Part shown: in pieces, positions 1 to 7,765 of the stretch
How the letters are laid out: each line of letters starts with the position of its first letter
How positions within the stretch are numbered: the first letter of the stretch is position 1
Assembly: GCA_900478215.1 (NCBI GenBank)
Contig: LS483478.1
Span: 3,162,001 to 3,226,000 of the forward strand
Origin: Salmonella enterica subsp. houtenae serovar Houten
GTDB taxonomy: Bacteria; Pseudomonadota; Gammaproteobacteria; Enterobacterales; Enterobacteriaceae
Reading direction: 5' to 3'
DNA length: 64,000 nt
Notes under the pieces: generated by a model
What the model saw: the letters and a program-made list of their open reading frames with translations, nothing else
Database searches by the model: none
What the model was told of the DNA's origin: nothing
Position numbers and translations under genes: made by a program

Positions 1-248
1 TAAGGCATCATCTTTGCGTATTTATTCACATAATCCCATACGGTTTCATTATCAGTATGAAAAATATGAGGACCATAAACGTGCACCATGATACCTGTTT
101 GCTCATCGCGGGCATCATAAGCATTACCACCGATATGCGAGCGTTGGTCAATAATTTTGACTACATGTCCCTGCTCAGCCAACTGGCGTGCAATTACTGC
201 GCCTGAAAGGCCAGCGCCCACAATTAATATCTTTTTACATCCCATCAT
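1..248 (-). CDS. glf: UDP-galactopyranose mutase, N-terminal part (cut by window edge)
   Basis: The 82 visible codons encode the start of a flavoprotein that interconverts UDP-galactopyranose and UDP-galactofuranose, the donor for galactofuranose in surface polysaccharides. The N-terminus has a Rossmann FAD motif (ILIVGAGLSGAV), the downstream acidic stretch, and the family signatures HIGGNAYD and YGPHIFHTD found in Glf proteins. Two ATG codons lie in tandem at 248 and 245, and either could start the protein. A GAGTGA stretch upstream is a weak ribosome site. The gene lies on the minus strand and continues left of the window, with a long leader carrying an ops element. Presumably it opens a polysaccharide gene cluster. 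The family call is firm; the cluster is inferred. Confidence 0.85.
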   Translation of the reverse strand, partial: MMGCKKILIVGAGLSGAVIARQLAEQGHVVKIIDQRSHIGGNAYDARDEQTGIMVHVYGPHIFHTDNETVWDYVNKYAKMMP

Positions 249-357
249 TTTTGTCACTCTGTTCGTAGATACAGATAATATTAAACAGTTTATCCATAAC
301 CATTTTTAGTAATATCAGGCGGGTAAAGTAAAATTTACTTAAATCATCCAGATAATT

Positions 358-370
358 CCACGCTACCGCC
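358..370 (-). promoter_or_regulatory. ops element (RfaH recruitment site) in the glf leader
   Basis: The minus strand reads GGCGGTAGCGTGG, matching the ops core GGCGGTAGCGT that pauses RNA polymerase and loads the antiterminator RfaH in the leaders of LPS, capsule, haemolysin and F-transfer operons. It lies about 110 bases before the glf start, in the same orientation and in a leader without genes, which is where a functional ops belongs. The match is read directly; RfaH control is inferred. The rest of 249-530 is AT-rich, with no ORF that I can support. Confidence 0.75.
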
Positions 371-530
371 ACAGCGCGAAAATCTTCACACTGATCACAT
401 ATACATTGACACACACGTTATGTACTATTACCAGATAACGATAAATGCCATATTCCATTTGCATAAAATCGAGTAATCAGAACGCAATATAATATTTCTG
501 AACACCACGCGGCATGATACAAATACGTGG

Positions 531-1271
531 TTAGCGTAAATCCGATGCGTTACTTGCCGCAGCCTTTACCAAAACAATCTGTTGATTTATGTCTCGATTG
601 ACGTCCGGCATCCTTATTCTTATCGCATCAAGTAGTGGTATTCCTGACGGGATATCCCAGCGTTGTTTCAGCGTTTGCTCCGCGAGCCAGACTTGTCTTA
701 CGCCGGTTCCCAGTATACGGGCCGTCATTTCCGGGCTACAGCCTGACAGCAGTAATCCCAGCACCCGCCGTCCCTGTTTTGGCAAACGCTCTGACAGTAA
801 CCGGACCAGCGTGCGGCTGTTTATCTCCATCACCAGCTCCGGCACGCTCAACGCGTTTTTCATCTCCTCCTTGTAAGGCGATGCCTGTACTGATGACCAT
901 ATGGCCAGCTCAGCCATTCTGGCCAGAACCCTTACCGGCATGGCGCGTTTAACCAACCTCAGATGGCGGAAGTAACCTTCCACGCTGACGTCAACCGGTA
1001 AGAACGCGTTACTGCTTCAAAAAACCACTGTCCGCGGATAACACTGAAAAACCTGTTGCCACAGCAGAAGCTGGGTTGATGGGCGTCCGGCGGATATCAC
1101 CATCGCGCCGGGCCACCGACGCAACCGATCCAGTAGCCCTTCTGGTGTCCTGAGACGAACACAGTCTTCCACACAAAGACCGTCGGTATCCGGAAACTGC
1201 GCAGGATTTTCTCCTGACTGACAAAACATAATCAGCCGAAGAGGCGGCAGTACCCTGGTTAACGTCTGCAT
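531..1271 (-). pseudogene. LuxR-type response-regulator-like gene, interrupted by an in-frame UGA
   Basis: Read on the minus strand from ATG 1271, the frame runs 84 codons to a TGA at 1019-1017. It then continues in the same frame without another stop to 531, about 246 codons in all. The N-terminal half looks like a degenerate receiver domain. The C-terminal half holds a LuxR-type helix-turn-helix (LPKQGRRVLGLLLSGCSPEM, then TARILG and QTLKQRWDI), the fold of fimbrial regulators such as FimZ/FimW. Because both halves share one frame, a point change (for example CGA to TGA) explains the break better than a frameshift. A GTG at 983 could restart a DNA-binding fragment. The start lies 1 base after the stop of the small membrane gene, so the two are probably co-transcribed. 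The exact subfamily is not recognised. Confidence 0.6.
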
Positions 1272-1272
1272 A

Positions 1273-1419
1273 TCAGTACGTCAGAACCTGGTACAGGCCA
1301 GACAACGCTGCGACAGTGGAAACCGCCAGCAGGAGCAAAAATATTTTCGCGCCCGTACTGTACCGGCACTTACCGGTGCGCTCCCGTCCGGTGGACATTC
1401 CCGCATATTCTTGCGTCAT
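1273..1419 (-). CDS. small single-span membrane protein, 48 aa
   Basis: A short frame begins at ATG 1419 behind a good ribosome site (GAGGAGA, 9 bases upstream). It encodes a basic N-terminal half followed by one hydrophobic segment (IFLLLLAVSTVAALSGLY) that should span the inner membrane once. The frame is open further upstream, but the ribosome site selects this start. Its stop is separated by 1 base from the ATG of the broken LuxR-type gene, suggesting translational coupling. I do not recognise a family. The 366 bases between this gene and the recombinase gene (1420-1785) hold no other frame I can support. Confidence 0.45.
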   Translation of the reverse strand: MTQEYAGMSTGRERTGKCRYSTGAKIFLLLLAVSTVAALSGLYQVLTY

Positions 1420-1785
1420 CAGATTGTTCTCCTCAGGCCATTGCCGGCCCGGCACTGCGCCAGCAACGGCAGCTTCGTATTGTGGAAACAACATGTCCGC
1501 ACCCTTTCGTGGGCCGGGAGCCATTCCATGTCTGTATTAAAAATGACGTCTGGCCCTGTCTGAACACAGCACTCTGACATCCTGTCCGGATCTGCTTTTC
1601 GGCTGTACAGGCCGCCAGCGCTCCTGGCAGTAAATTCTCCTGCCGCTGGGTAATTCTGTCCTGAGCGGAGTATGAAAAAACAAATAAAAACACAGTAATC
1701 ATTTGATTTATATATTTATTATGTAAATCCGTTCTTCCCTGAACAGACTTCTCTATGATTTAACAATATGAATCAGAACGTACGG

Positions 1786-2352
1786 TTACATCCGACGTTT
1801 TTTTCGCCATATTCCATGAAAGCGCCCGGCGTTACTTGCGGTGTATCTTACGGTGTGCTGAATATTCCTGTGCCCCAGATAGTCCTGGATGAGTCGTGTA
1901 TCAATCCCTTTGTCAGCAAGGGCGTAGCCGCAGGCATGTCGTAGCATATGAGGATGTGGCGCTATCGTTAATTCAGCCAGCCGCCCTGCCTCACGAAGAA
2001 TGTAAAAAAATTGTTGCCTGCTGAGCGGATGCCGCCTCAGCGACAGGAACAGCCAGTCTCCGTCAGCTCCTTTCTCAAGATACTTCCTGGCCCTGAGCCA
2101 GTTTTTCAGTACGTTATACTCATCGGGAAGGAGGGGATGACACGTTGAAAAGCCATTTTTGAGGCGCCGGATATAAAGCTGTCTCCCTGCAAGATCAATA
2201 TCTGATAAGCGCAATCCCAGTAACTCACTGACCCGGAAGCCATGAATAAACGCCATCAGGATTAAGCAGCGGTTTCTTTCCGGGAAGGGCATTCTGTCAG
2301 TCGCTGACAGCAGTTTTTCAATCTCTTCTTGCGTTAGGTATTTTCTTTTCAC
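1786..2352 (-). CDS. FimB/FimE-like tyrosine recombinase
   Basis: The protein has 188 residues, the usual length of the Fim switch recombinases, which lack the N-terminal arm-binding domain of phage integrases. All catalytic positions are visible: Arg40 (HGFRVSEL), Lys65 in the beta-hairpin, His135-x-x-Arg138 (HPHMLRH), His161 (YLGHRN) and the nucleophile Tyr170 (TVRYTASNAGRF). The sequence NAGRFHGIW at the end closely resembles the FimB C-terminus. The start is a GTG at 2352, the only start in frame after an upstream stop. Fim recombinases invert short promoter segments and so create phase variation. No fimbrial genes are visible here. The target may lie left of the window or be the neighbouring regulator or polysaccharide genes. 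Confidence 0.85.
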   Translation of the reverse strand: MKRKYLTQEEIEKLLSATDRMPFPERNRCLILMAFIHGFRVSELLGLRLSDIDLAGRQLYIRRLKNGFSTCHPLLPDEYNVLKNWLRARKYLEKGADGDWLFLSLRRHPLSRQQFFYILREAGRLAELTIAPHPHMLRHACGYALADKGIDTRLIQDYLGHRNIQHTVRYTASNAGRFHGIWRKKRRM

Positions 2353-2521
2353 AAAACAAATCCATCATAACAAAATGAGTAATATACTAAAAAATCACTG
2401 ATCAGATGAGTTTAATTTTCGCTAAATAAAGTTGCTACGCGTAAACAGCTTAAAATCCATATAGCTGCCAATTTGGCACGCTATCCATGACGTGATAGTG
2501 AAATAGCGGATCAATCTGGCT

Positions 2522-2716
2522 TCAGTCTCCTGATAAGTCATCATGATGAGGAATATAAATACTAAAAATGAGGCTATCGTGAGGCAAATCAATCAGAATC
2601 AGGTAGTTTACCCGCCCTGAAGGTTTGATTAGATGGCGATCGCTAACAATATCATAGAGATTTTCAAAAATTCTGCTGCTGACAACAATAAGCTCATCAT
2701 ACTGGCTATTACAGCA
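2522..2716 (-). pseudogene. gene remnant, 64 open codons without a start
   Basis: On the minus strand a frame is open from the stop TGA at 2719-2717 down to the TGA at 2524-2522. It encodes a protein-like, low-repeat sequence (for example DELIVVSSRIFENLYD and NYLILIDLPHD) but has no ATG, GTG or TTG in a sensible place and no ribosome site. It lies in the 500-base gap between the recombinase gene and pxpA, where E. coli K-12 would have nei. It looks like a decayed gene fragment; the parent family is not recognised. The rest of the gap is AT-rich and shows only a short palindrome at 2463-2475. Confidence 0.3.
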
Positions 2717-2852
2717 TCACTTAGTGATTTTTAAAATCATATATTATAAGGGGATTTATGTAGTATTGAATAAATCCCCCTTCTTAACATTAAGAGAACA
2801 GAATACGATAAACTTTAGCAGGCGTAATTTAATAGCTTCAATCGTCTGGCTC

Positions 2853-3587
2853 TCAGGCACTAACGTGTATATTACGCGCATTAAACGCGCCGCGTAACCT
2901 GCGTGCGAACGCAAGCGCATACTCGCCGTCGCCATGAATGCACACCGTTTGCGCCGTGACAGTCGTCCACACGCCAGTAACGCTTTTCACTCTTCCGGTC
3001 TGCACCATATCCAGCGTTTGCGCCAGCGCTTGTCCTTCGTCGTGAATCAGCGCGCCAGGTTCCGTGCGCGGTACCAGGCTGCCGTCGGCCTGATAGCCTC
3101 GATCGGCAAACACCTCCTGCCGCGTCACCAGGCGATAGCGTTCACCGGCCCGGATCAGCTCGCTTCCCGCCAGCCCGACCAATATCAGTGACGGATCATA
3201 GTCGTGTACCGCTTTCGCAATCGCCTGTGCCAGACTGGGATCTTTTGCCGCCTGGTTATAGAGCATACCGTGCGGTTTGACATGGCGCATCACGCCGCCT
3301 TGCGCCTGAACAATCGCACCCAGCGCGCCGATTTGGTACAGCATCTGGGCGTATACCGTTTCCGGCGGCAAAACCATCGCCGTCCGCCCAAAATTATCCC
3401 GATCCGGAAAGCTGGGATGCGCACCGATCGCCACGCCGTTTTTCAGGGCCTCGCGCACACAGGTCAGCATGGTTTGCGCATCACCGGCGTGAAAACCACA
3501 GGCGATATTGGCGGAGGAGACCAGCGTTAATAATTCGCCGTCGCTGTCGCAACCTTCGCCCAAGTCCGCATTTACATCAATTTTCAT
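2853..3587 (-). CDS. pxpA: 5-oxoprolinase subunit A (LamB/YcsF family)
   Basis: PxpA is one of three subunits of the prokaryotic ATP-dependent 5-oxoprolinase, which opens 5-oxoproline (pyroglutamate) to glutamate in the cytoplasm. The protein is 244 residues, as in E. coli (YbgL). The N-terminus KIDVNADLGEG and the segment ANIACGFHAGD are the LamB/YcsF signature. The frame stays open further upstream, but ATG 3587 gives the family length and overlaps the end of pxpC by 11 bases, as expected for a coupled operon. It is the last gene of ybgI-pxpB-pxpC-pxpA. In E. coli nei follows; here accessory DNA follows. Confidence 0.95.
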   Translation of the reverse strand: MKIDVNADLGEGCDSDGELLTLVSSANIACGFHAGDAQTMLTCVREALKNGVAIGAHPSFPDRDNFGRTAMVLPPETVYAQMLYQIGALGAIVQAQGGVMRHVKPHGMLYNQAAKDPSLAQAIAKAVHDYDPSLILVGLAGSELIRAGERYRLVTRQEVFADRGYQADGSLVPRTEPGALIHDEGQALAQTLDMVQTGRVKSVTGVWTTVTAQTVCIHGDGEYALAFARRLRGAFNARNIHVSA

Positions 3588-4509
3588 GCTGAAGTCGCCA
3601 GGTAAGCTGTTCCAGATAGCGCTGACGCTCGCGGCGCGCGTTGAGCGCCTCTTCCAGCGAACATTGCACAAAGTGGATCGGTTGCCCCAGCGGGATTTGC
3701 GCCAGATGGTACATATCCGCCTCGATAATGCAGGCAATACGCGGATAGCCGCCGGTTGTCTGGGCATCATTCATCAGCACAATAGGTTGACCGTTGTAAG
3801 GCACCTGCACGACGCCGGGCAGCAAACCGTGCGATAGCAGTTCGCGATCCGTTGTCCGTGTTAATGATTGTCCCTGCAAACGATAGCCCATGCGATTACT
3901 TTGCGGACTGAGTTGCCACGGCGAACGCCAGAACGCTTCTTGCGATGCGCGATCGAACTCACGGTATTCCGGCCCCGGCAGCGCGCGGAGGCGATTACCC
4001 CACAGTAACTGCTTCATGCCCTGCGGCCCGCTAAACTGTCGCGATGGTTTACCCGTCGCCAGCCGATCGCCATCTTTTAGCAACCGTCCTTCCAGCCCAC
4101 CGATACCGGACTTCAGATCGGTACTACACGATCCCATCACCTCCGGCACAGCAATACCGCCCGCCACCGCCAGATAGCTACGCATCCCGTGAAGCGGTCG
4201 ATGCAGCGTGAGACGCTGGCCCGCTTTTACCGGCAATCGCCAGCCTGTCCAGACTGGTTGATTATCCAACTGTGCTTCGCAGCCCGCGCCGGTGAGAGCG
4301 AACCAACTCTCATTTTCAAATTCGACGACCAGTTGACCGAGGGTGATTTCCAGCGCCGGGGCATTCGCCTCGTTCCCGACCAGGAGATTAGCGGTCTGAA
4401 AGGCAGGTTTATCCAGCGCGCCGCAGTGGCTCAGCCCCGATTGACGAAAACCGTGACGCCCGCTGTCCTGAACGGTGGTACAAATCCCCGCGCGAATAAT
4501 ATTCAGCAT
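3577..4509 (-). CDS. pxpC: 5-oxoprolinase subunit C (biotin-dependent carboxylase-like family)
   Basis: This 310-residue protein (YbgK in E. coli) belongs to the allophanate hydrolase subunit 2-like family and works with PxpA and PxpB in ATP-dependent 5-oxoproline cleavage. Typical segments are the opening MLNIIRAGICTTVQDSGRHG and the middle GLLPGVVQVPYNGQPIVLMN. It overlaps pxpB upstream by 7 bases and pxpA downstream by 11 bases, so the three subunits should be made together. No signal peptide or membrane segment is present. Confidence 0.95.
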   Translation of the reverse strand: MLNIIRAGICTTVQDSGRHGFRQSGLSHCGALDKPAFQTANLLVGNEANAPALEITLGQLVVEFENESWFALTGAGCEAQLDNQPVWTGWRLPVKAGQRLTLHRPLHGMRSYLAVAGGIAVPEVMGSCSTDLKSGIGGLEGRLLKDGDRLATGKPSRQFSGPQGMKQLLWGNRLRALPGPEYREFDRASQEAFWRSPWQLSPQSNRMGYRLQGQSLTRTTDRELLSHGLLPGVVQVPYNGQPIVLMNDAQTTGGYPRIACIIEADMYHLAQIPLGQPIHFVQCSLEEALNARRERQRYLEQLTWRLQHEN

Positions 4510-5159
4510 ATTCCCTCCTTTTGCGGCACAAAGCGTACGCTATCGCCAGGGCGTAGCAGAACCGGAACTTCCCGCGTCGGATCGAATAATTTCAACGGCG
4601 TGAGGCCGATCAGTTGCCAGCCGCCCGGCGTGGATAATGGATAAATCCCCGTCTGCGCGCCGCCGATGCCGACAGAACCGACCGGAACCTGCAGGCGCGG
4701 CTCCGCGCGTCTGGGCATATGGAGCGGTTCGGGTAAATTCCCAAGATAGGGAAAACCAGGCTGAAAGCCTAAAAACCAGACGACATACTCAACGGAGGCA
4801 TGTAGCTCCACGACCTGCTTTTCACTCAAACCGCTGTGCCGCGCCACCGCCGCCAGATCCGGCCCGCCTGCGCCGCCATAGATCACCGGGATCTCAACCG
4901 AACGCGAGTCTGGCTCCAGCGCCTCGCTCTCTTCCCACCAGCGCTGCAGACGCTCAATCGCATCCAGCGCCAGGGTTTGCGGTTCCCGCAAGATCACGGT
5001 GATATTGTTCATCCCGGGAATCGCTTCCACCACGTTCGGCATATCGACCAGACGCTGCGTCAGACGCCAGATGCGTTTCTGACTCGCCAGCGTAATCGGC
5101 GGTTCAAGTTCCAGGACGACCGCCGTTTCGCCTAACAGATAACAACGCGCTCGCTGCAC
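4503..5159 (-). CDS. pxpB: 5-oxoprolinase subunit B (KipI family)
   Basis: This 218-residue protein (YbgJ) is the allophanate hydrolase subunit 1/KipI-like partner of the 5-oxoprolinase. The family block VEYVVWFLGFQPGFPYLG followed by PVGSVGIGGAQTGIYPLSTPGGW is intact. The start is a GTG at 5159 behind GAGAGGC. It lies 15 bases after ybgI and overlaps pxpC. In Bacillus the homologue KipI also inhibits a sporulation kinase; nothing here suggests that role. Confidence 0.95.
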   Translation of the reverse strand: MQRARCYLLGETAVVLELEPPITLASQKRIWRLTQRLVDMPNVVEAIPGMNNITVILREPQTLALDAIERLQRWWEESEALEPDSRSVEIPVIYGGAGGPDLAAVARHSGLSEKQVVELHASVEYVVWFLGFQPGFPYLGNLPEPLHMPRRAEPRLQVPVGSVGIGGAQTGIYPLSTPGGWQLIGLTPLKLFDPTREVPVLLRPGDSVRFVPQKEGIC

Positions 5160-5174
5160 TGTATTGCCTCTCAG

Positions 5175-5918
5175 TTATGCCGGGTTAGGGATATCAATAA
5201 ACGTCACATCCAACTCCGTGTTTTCGTTCAGCCATTCGCTCAAGGCGCGAATACCGCCGCGTTCAGTGGCATGGTGCCCGGCGGCATAAAAATGCAGCCC
5301 CTGTTCGCGCGCGGAATGAATGGTCTGTTCAGACACCTCGCCGGTAATAAAAGCGTCAACGCCGAAGCGGGCGGCGCTATCAATAAAGCTTTGTCCGCCG
5401 CCGGTACACCAGGCGACGCGCTGGACATTATCCGGCCCGGTATCGCCGCACCATAGCGGTTTACGCCCCAGACGCGCTTCAATCCATGAGGCCAGCTCCA
5501 GCCCCGGCACCGGCATTGAGAGCTCTCCCCATGGCACCAGCGGCTCAATTTCTCCTTTCACGGTAATACCCAATAGCGTCGCCAACTGCGCATTGTTGCC
5601 CAGTTCAGGGTGCGCATCCAGCGGCAGATGCCAACCGTAAAGGTTAATATCATTTGCCAGTAACGTTTTTAAGCGACGGCGTTTCATGCCGCGAATAACC
5701 GGAGACTCGCCTTTCCAGAAGTAACCATGATGAACAATGACCGCATCAGCCTGCAAACGCACCGCCTCATCGAGCAGCGCCTGACTTGCGGTCACGCCGG
5801 TAACGATTTTCTGTACCGTCTCTTTTCCTTCGACCTGTAAACCATTCGGCGCATAATCACTTATTGCCGCACTGTTCAGCTTGTCGTTAATCAGTTGTTC
5901 CAGCTCGGTGTTTTTCAT
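5175..5918 (-). CDS. ybgI: NIF3/DUF34-family metal-binding protein YbgI
   Basis: This is a 247-residue member of the NIF3 (GTP cyclohydrolase I type 2-like) family, whose E. coli member forms a toroidal hexamer with a two-metal site. Likely metal ligands are visible in IVHHGYFWKG (around residue 63) and near the C-terminus in FYAAGHHATERGG. The physiological reaction is unsettled. Two ATGs lie in tandem at 5921 and 5918; the second is better spaced from AAAGGGAGC and gives the E. coli length. It is the first gene of the pxp operon, divergent from dtpD. The 327-base divergent gap holds a palindrome (GGCTTAATAAGCC at 6168-6180), but I could not assign promoters. Confidence 0.93.
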   Translation of the reverse strand: MKNTELEQLINDKLNSAAISDYAPNGLQVEGKETVQKIVTGVTASQALLDEAVRLQADAVIVHHGYFWKGESPVIRGMKRRRLKTLLANDINLYGWHLPLDAHPELGNNAQLATLLGITVKGEIEPLVPWGELSMPVPGLELASWIEARLGRKPLWCGDTGPDNVQRVAWCTGGGQSFIDSAARFGVDAFITGEVSEQTIHSAREQGLHFYAAGHHATERGGIRALSEWLNENTELDVTFIDIPNPA

Positions 5919-6245
5919 CATCGCTCCCTTTAACCCACGTTCTGCTTTCCCATTACGGGTTCAGCCTCCGTTAACATAGCCTTCCGTCAGCAGTTCGTCG
6001 ATAAACATTTGTTTGACACATCAAGAAACAATCCCCCCCGGTTTGGTGCAAATTACTTAGCAAAACACGATCGGTTTCATGTATATTTATGCACACAGAG
6101 CGCATAGTACAAAAGAAATTAGTTCTGTATCAAGTTGGTAACTTTAAGGAAACACGGCGATACGGCAGGCTTAATAAGCCCACAAAGAAAGGCATTTCCT
6201 GAGAGTGTTTATTTCTTGGCGCCGCGCCTCTACCCCGGAAATACG

Positions 6246-7727
6246 ATGAATAAACAAGCATCTCAACCCCGCGCTATTTATTATGTTGTCGCCCTGCAAA
6301 TCTGGGAGTATTTCAGCTTTTATGGTATGCGCGCCCTACTGATTCTTTATCTCACCAATCAGCTAAAATACGACGATAACCACGCCTATGAGTTATTCAG
6401 CGCTTATTGTTCGCTGGTCTACGTAACGCCGATCCTTGGCGGCTATCTGGCGGATAAGGTGCTTGGCAACCGAATGGCGGTGATGCTGGGCGCATTTTTA
6501 ATGGCGGTCGGTCATTTAGTGCTGGGCGCCAGTGAGATCGCGCCGACATTTCTTTATCTGTCGCTGGCGATCATTGTCTGCGGCTACGGCCTGTTTAAAT
6601 CGAATATTAGCTGCCTGCTGGGCGAACTGTACCAGCCGGAAGATCCGCGTCGCGACGGCGGATTCTCGCTGCTTTACGCGGCAGGCAATATTGGATCGAT
6701 CGTGGCCCCTATCGCCTGCGGCTATGTACAAGAGGAATACAGTTGGGCGATGGGCTTTGCGCTCGCCGCCATTGGTATGCTGGCGGGGCTAGTGATCTTC
6801 CTGTGTGGAAATCGTCATTTCACCCACACCACTGGCGTTAATAAAGCCGTGCTGTGCGCCAGAAACTACCTGCTGCCGAACTGGGGCTGGCTGTTAATTC
6901 TGCTGGTAGCGGCACCGTTGCTGATTACCGTTCTGTTCTGGAAAGAATGGTCAGTCTATGCCTTAATCGTGGCGACCGCGATCGGGCTGGGCGTGCTGAC
7001 AAAAATTTATCGCCAGGCGCAAACGGCAAAACAGCGCAAAGAGCTGGGGCTGATTGTTACCCTGACCCTGTTCAGTATGCTGTTCTGGGCGTTTGCCCAG
7101 CAGGGCGGCAGTTCTATCAGCCTGTATATCGACCGCTTTGTGAACCGCGATATTCTGGGCTATTCCGTTCCTACCGCCATGTTCCAGTCGGTAAACGCCT
7201 TTGCTGTGATGCTGTGCGGGGTGGTATTGGCCTGGCTGGTTAAAGAGCGCGTAAGCGGTAATCGCACCGTGCGTATCTGGGGCAAATTCGCGTTGGGTCT
7301 CTGTCTGATGAGCGCCGGATTCTGCATTCTGACCCTGAGCGCACGCTGGTCCGCCGCTTACGGGCACTCCTCAATGCCGCTGATGGTGCTGGGGCTGGCG
7401 GTGATGGGCTTTGCCGAGCTGTTTATCGACCCGGTCGCCATGTCGCAAATTACGCGCATTGACATTCCTGGCGTCACCGGCGTATTAACCGGAATCTATA
7501 TGCTGCTGTCCGGCGCAATCGCTAATTATCTGGCGGGCGTCATCGCCGACCAGACCTCGCAAAGCGCCTTTGACGCCAGCGGCGCGGTTAATTACGCCAT
7601 TAATGCCTATGTCGATGTTTTTGAACAGATCACCTGGGGCGCGTTAGCCTGCGTAGGCGTTGTCCTGCTGATTTGGCTGTATCAGTCCTTCAAATTCAAA
7701 AGCCGCTCGCTGACTGTCGAATCCTGA
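6246..7727 (+). CDS. dtpD: proton-dependent di/tripeptide transporter DtpD
   Basis: This POT/PTR-family inner membrane symporter (YbgH in E. coli) imports di- and tripeptides with protons. The 493-residue length matches the family. The ExxER-like region at the start of the first helix (YYVVALQIWEYFSFYGMRA) and the PTR motif region with DGGFSLLYAAGNIGS are present, with about 14 hydrophobic segments in all. The frame is open 37 codons upstream, but ATG 6246 gives the conserved N-terminus MNKQASQPRAIYY. It is divergent from ybgI and convergent with phrB, with a hairpin between them. Confidence 0.95.
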   Translation: MNKQASQPRAIYYVVALQIWEYFSFYGMRALLILYLTNQLKYDDNHAYELFSAYCSLVYVTPILGGYLADKVLGNRMAVMLGAFLMAVGHLVLGASEIAPTFLYLSLAIIVCGYGLFKSNISCLLGELYQPEDPRRDGGFSLLYAAGNIGSIVAPIACGYVQEEYSWAMGFALAAIGMLAGLVIFLCGNRHFTHTTGVNKAVLCARNYLLPNWGWLLILLVAAPLLITVLFWKEWSVYALIVATAIGLGVLTKIYRQAQTAKQRKELGLIVTLTLFSMLFWAFAQQGGSSISLYIDRFVNRDILGYSVPTAMFQSVNAFAVMLCGVVLAWLVKERVSGNRTVRIWGKFALGLCLMSAGFCILTLSARWSAAYGHSSMPLMVLGLAVMGFAELFIDPVAMSQITRIDIPGVTGVLTGIYMLLSGAIANYLAGVIADQTSQSAFDASGAVNYAINAYVDVFEQITWGALACVGVVLLIWLYQSFKFKSRSLTVES

Positions 7728-7736
7728 TATCAGCAT

Positions 7737-7760
7737 GCCCGGTAGTCTGCGCTACCGGGC
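7737..7760. terminator. hairpin between convergent dtpD and phrB
   Basis: A perfect 9-bp stem (GCCCGGTAG / CTACCGGGC) with a 6-base loop sits 9 bases after the dtpD stop and 5 bases before the phrB stop. No long T-run follows on either side, so it may be a weak bidirectional terminator or a REP-like element. Confidence 0.55.
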
Positions 7761-7765
7761 CTGTA

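Noticed and set aside
1017..1019. UGA as selenocysteine in the LuxR-type gene
   Set aside because: No selenoprotein family of this type is known and I saw no convincing SECIS-like hairpin directly after the UGA; a nonsense mutation is simpler.
1433..1702. 89-codon minus-strand frame upstream of the small membrane gene
   Set aside because: It has a hydrophobic start but no ribosome site, an unlikely Cys/Arg-rich second half, and overlap with an alternative frame; not supported as a gene.
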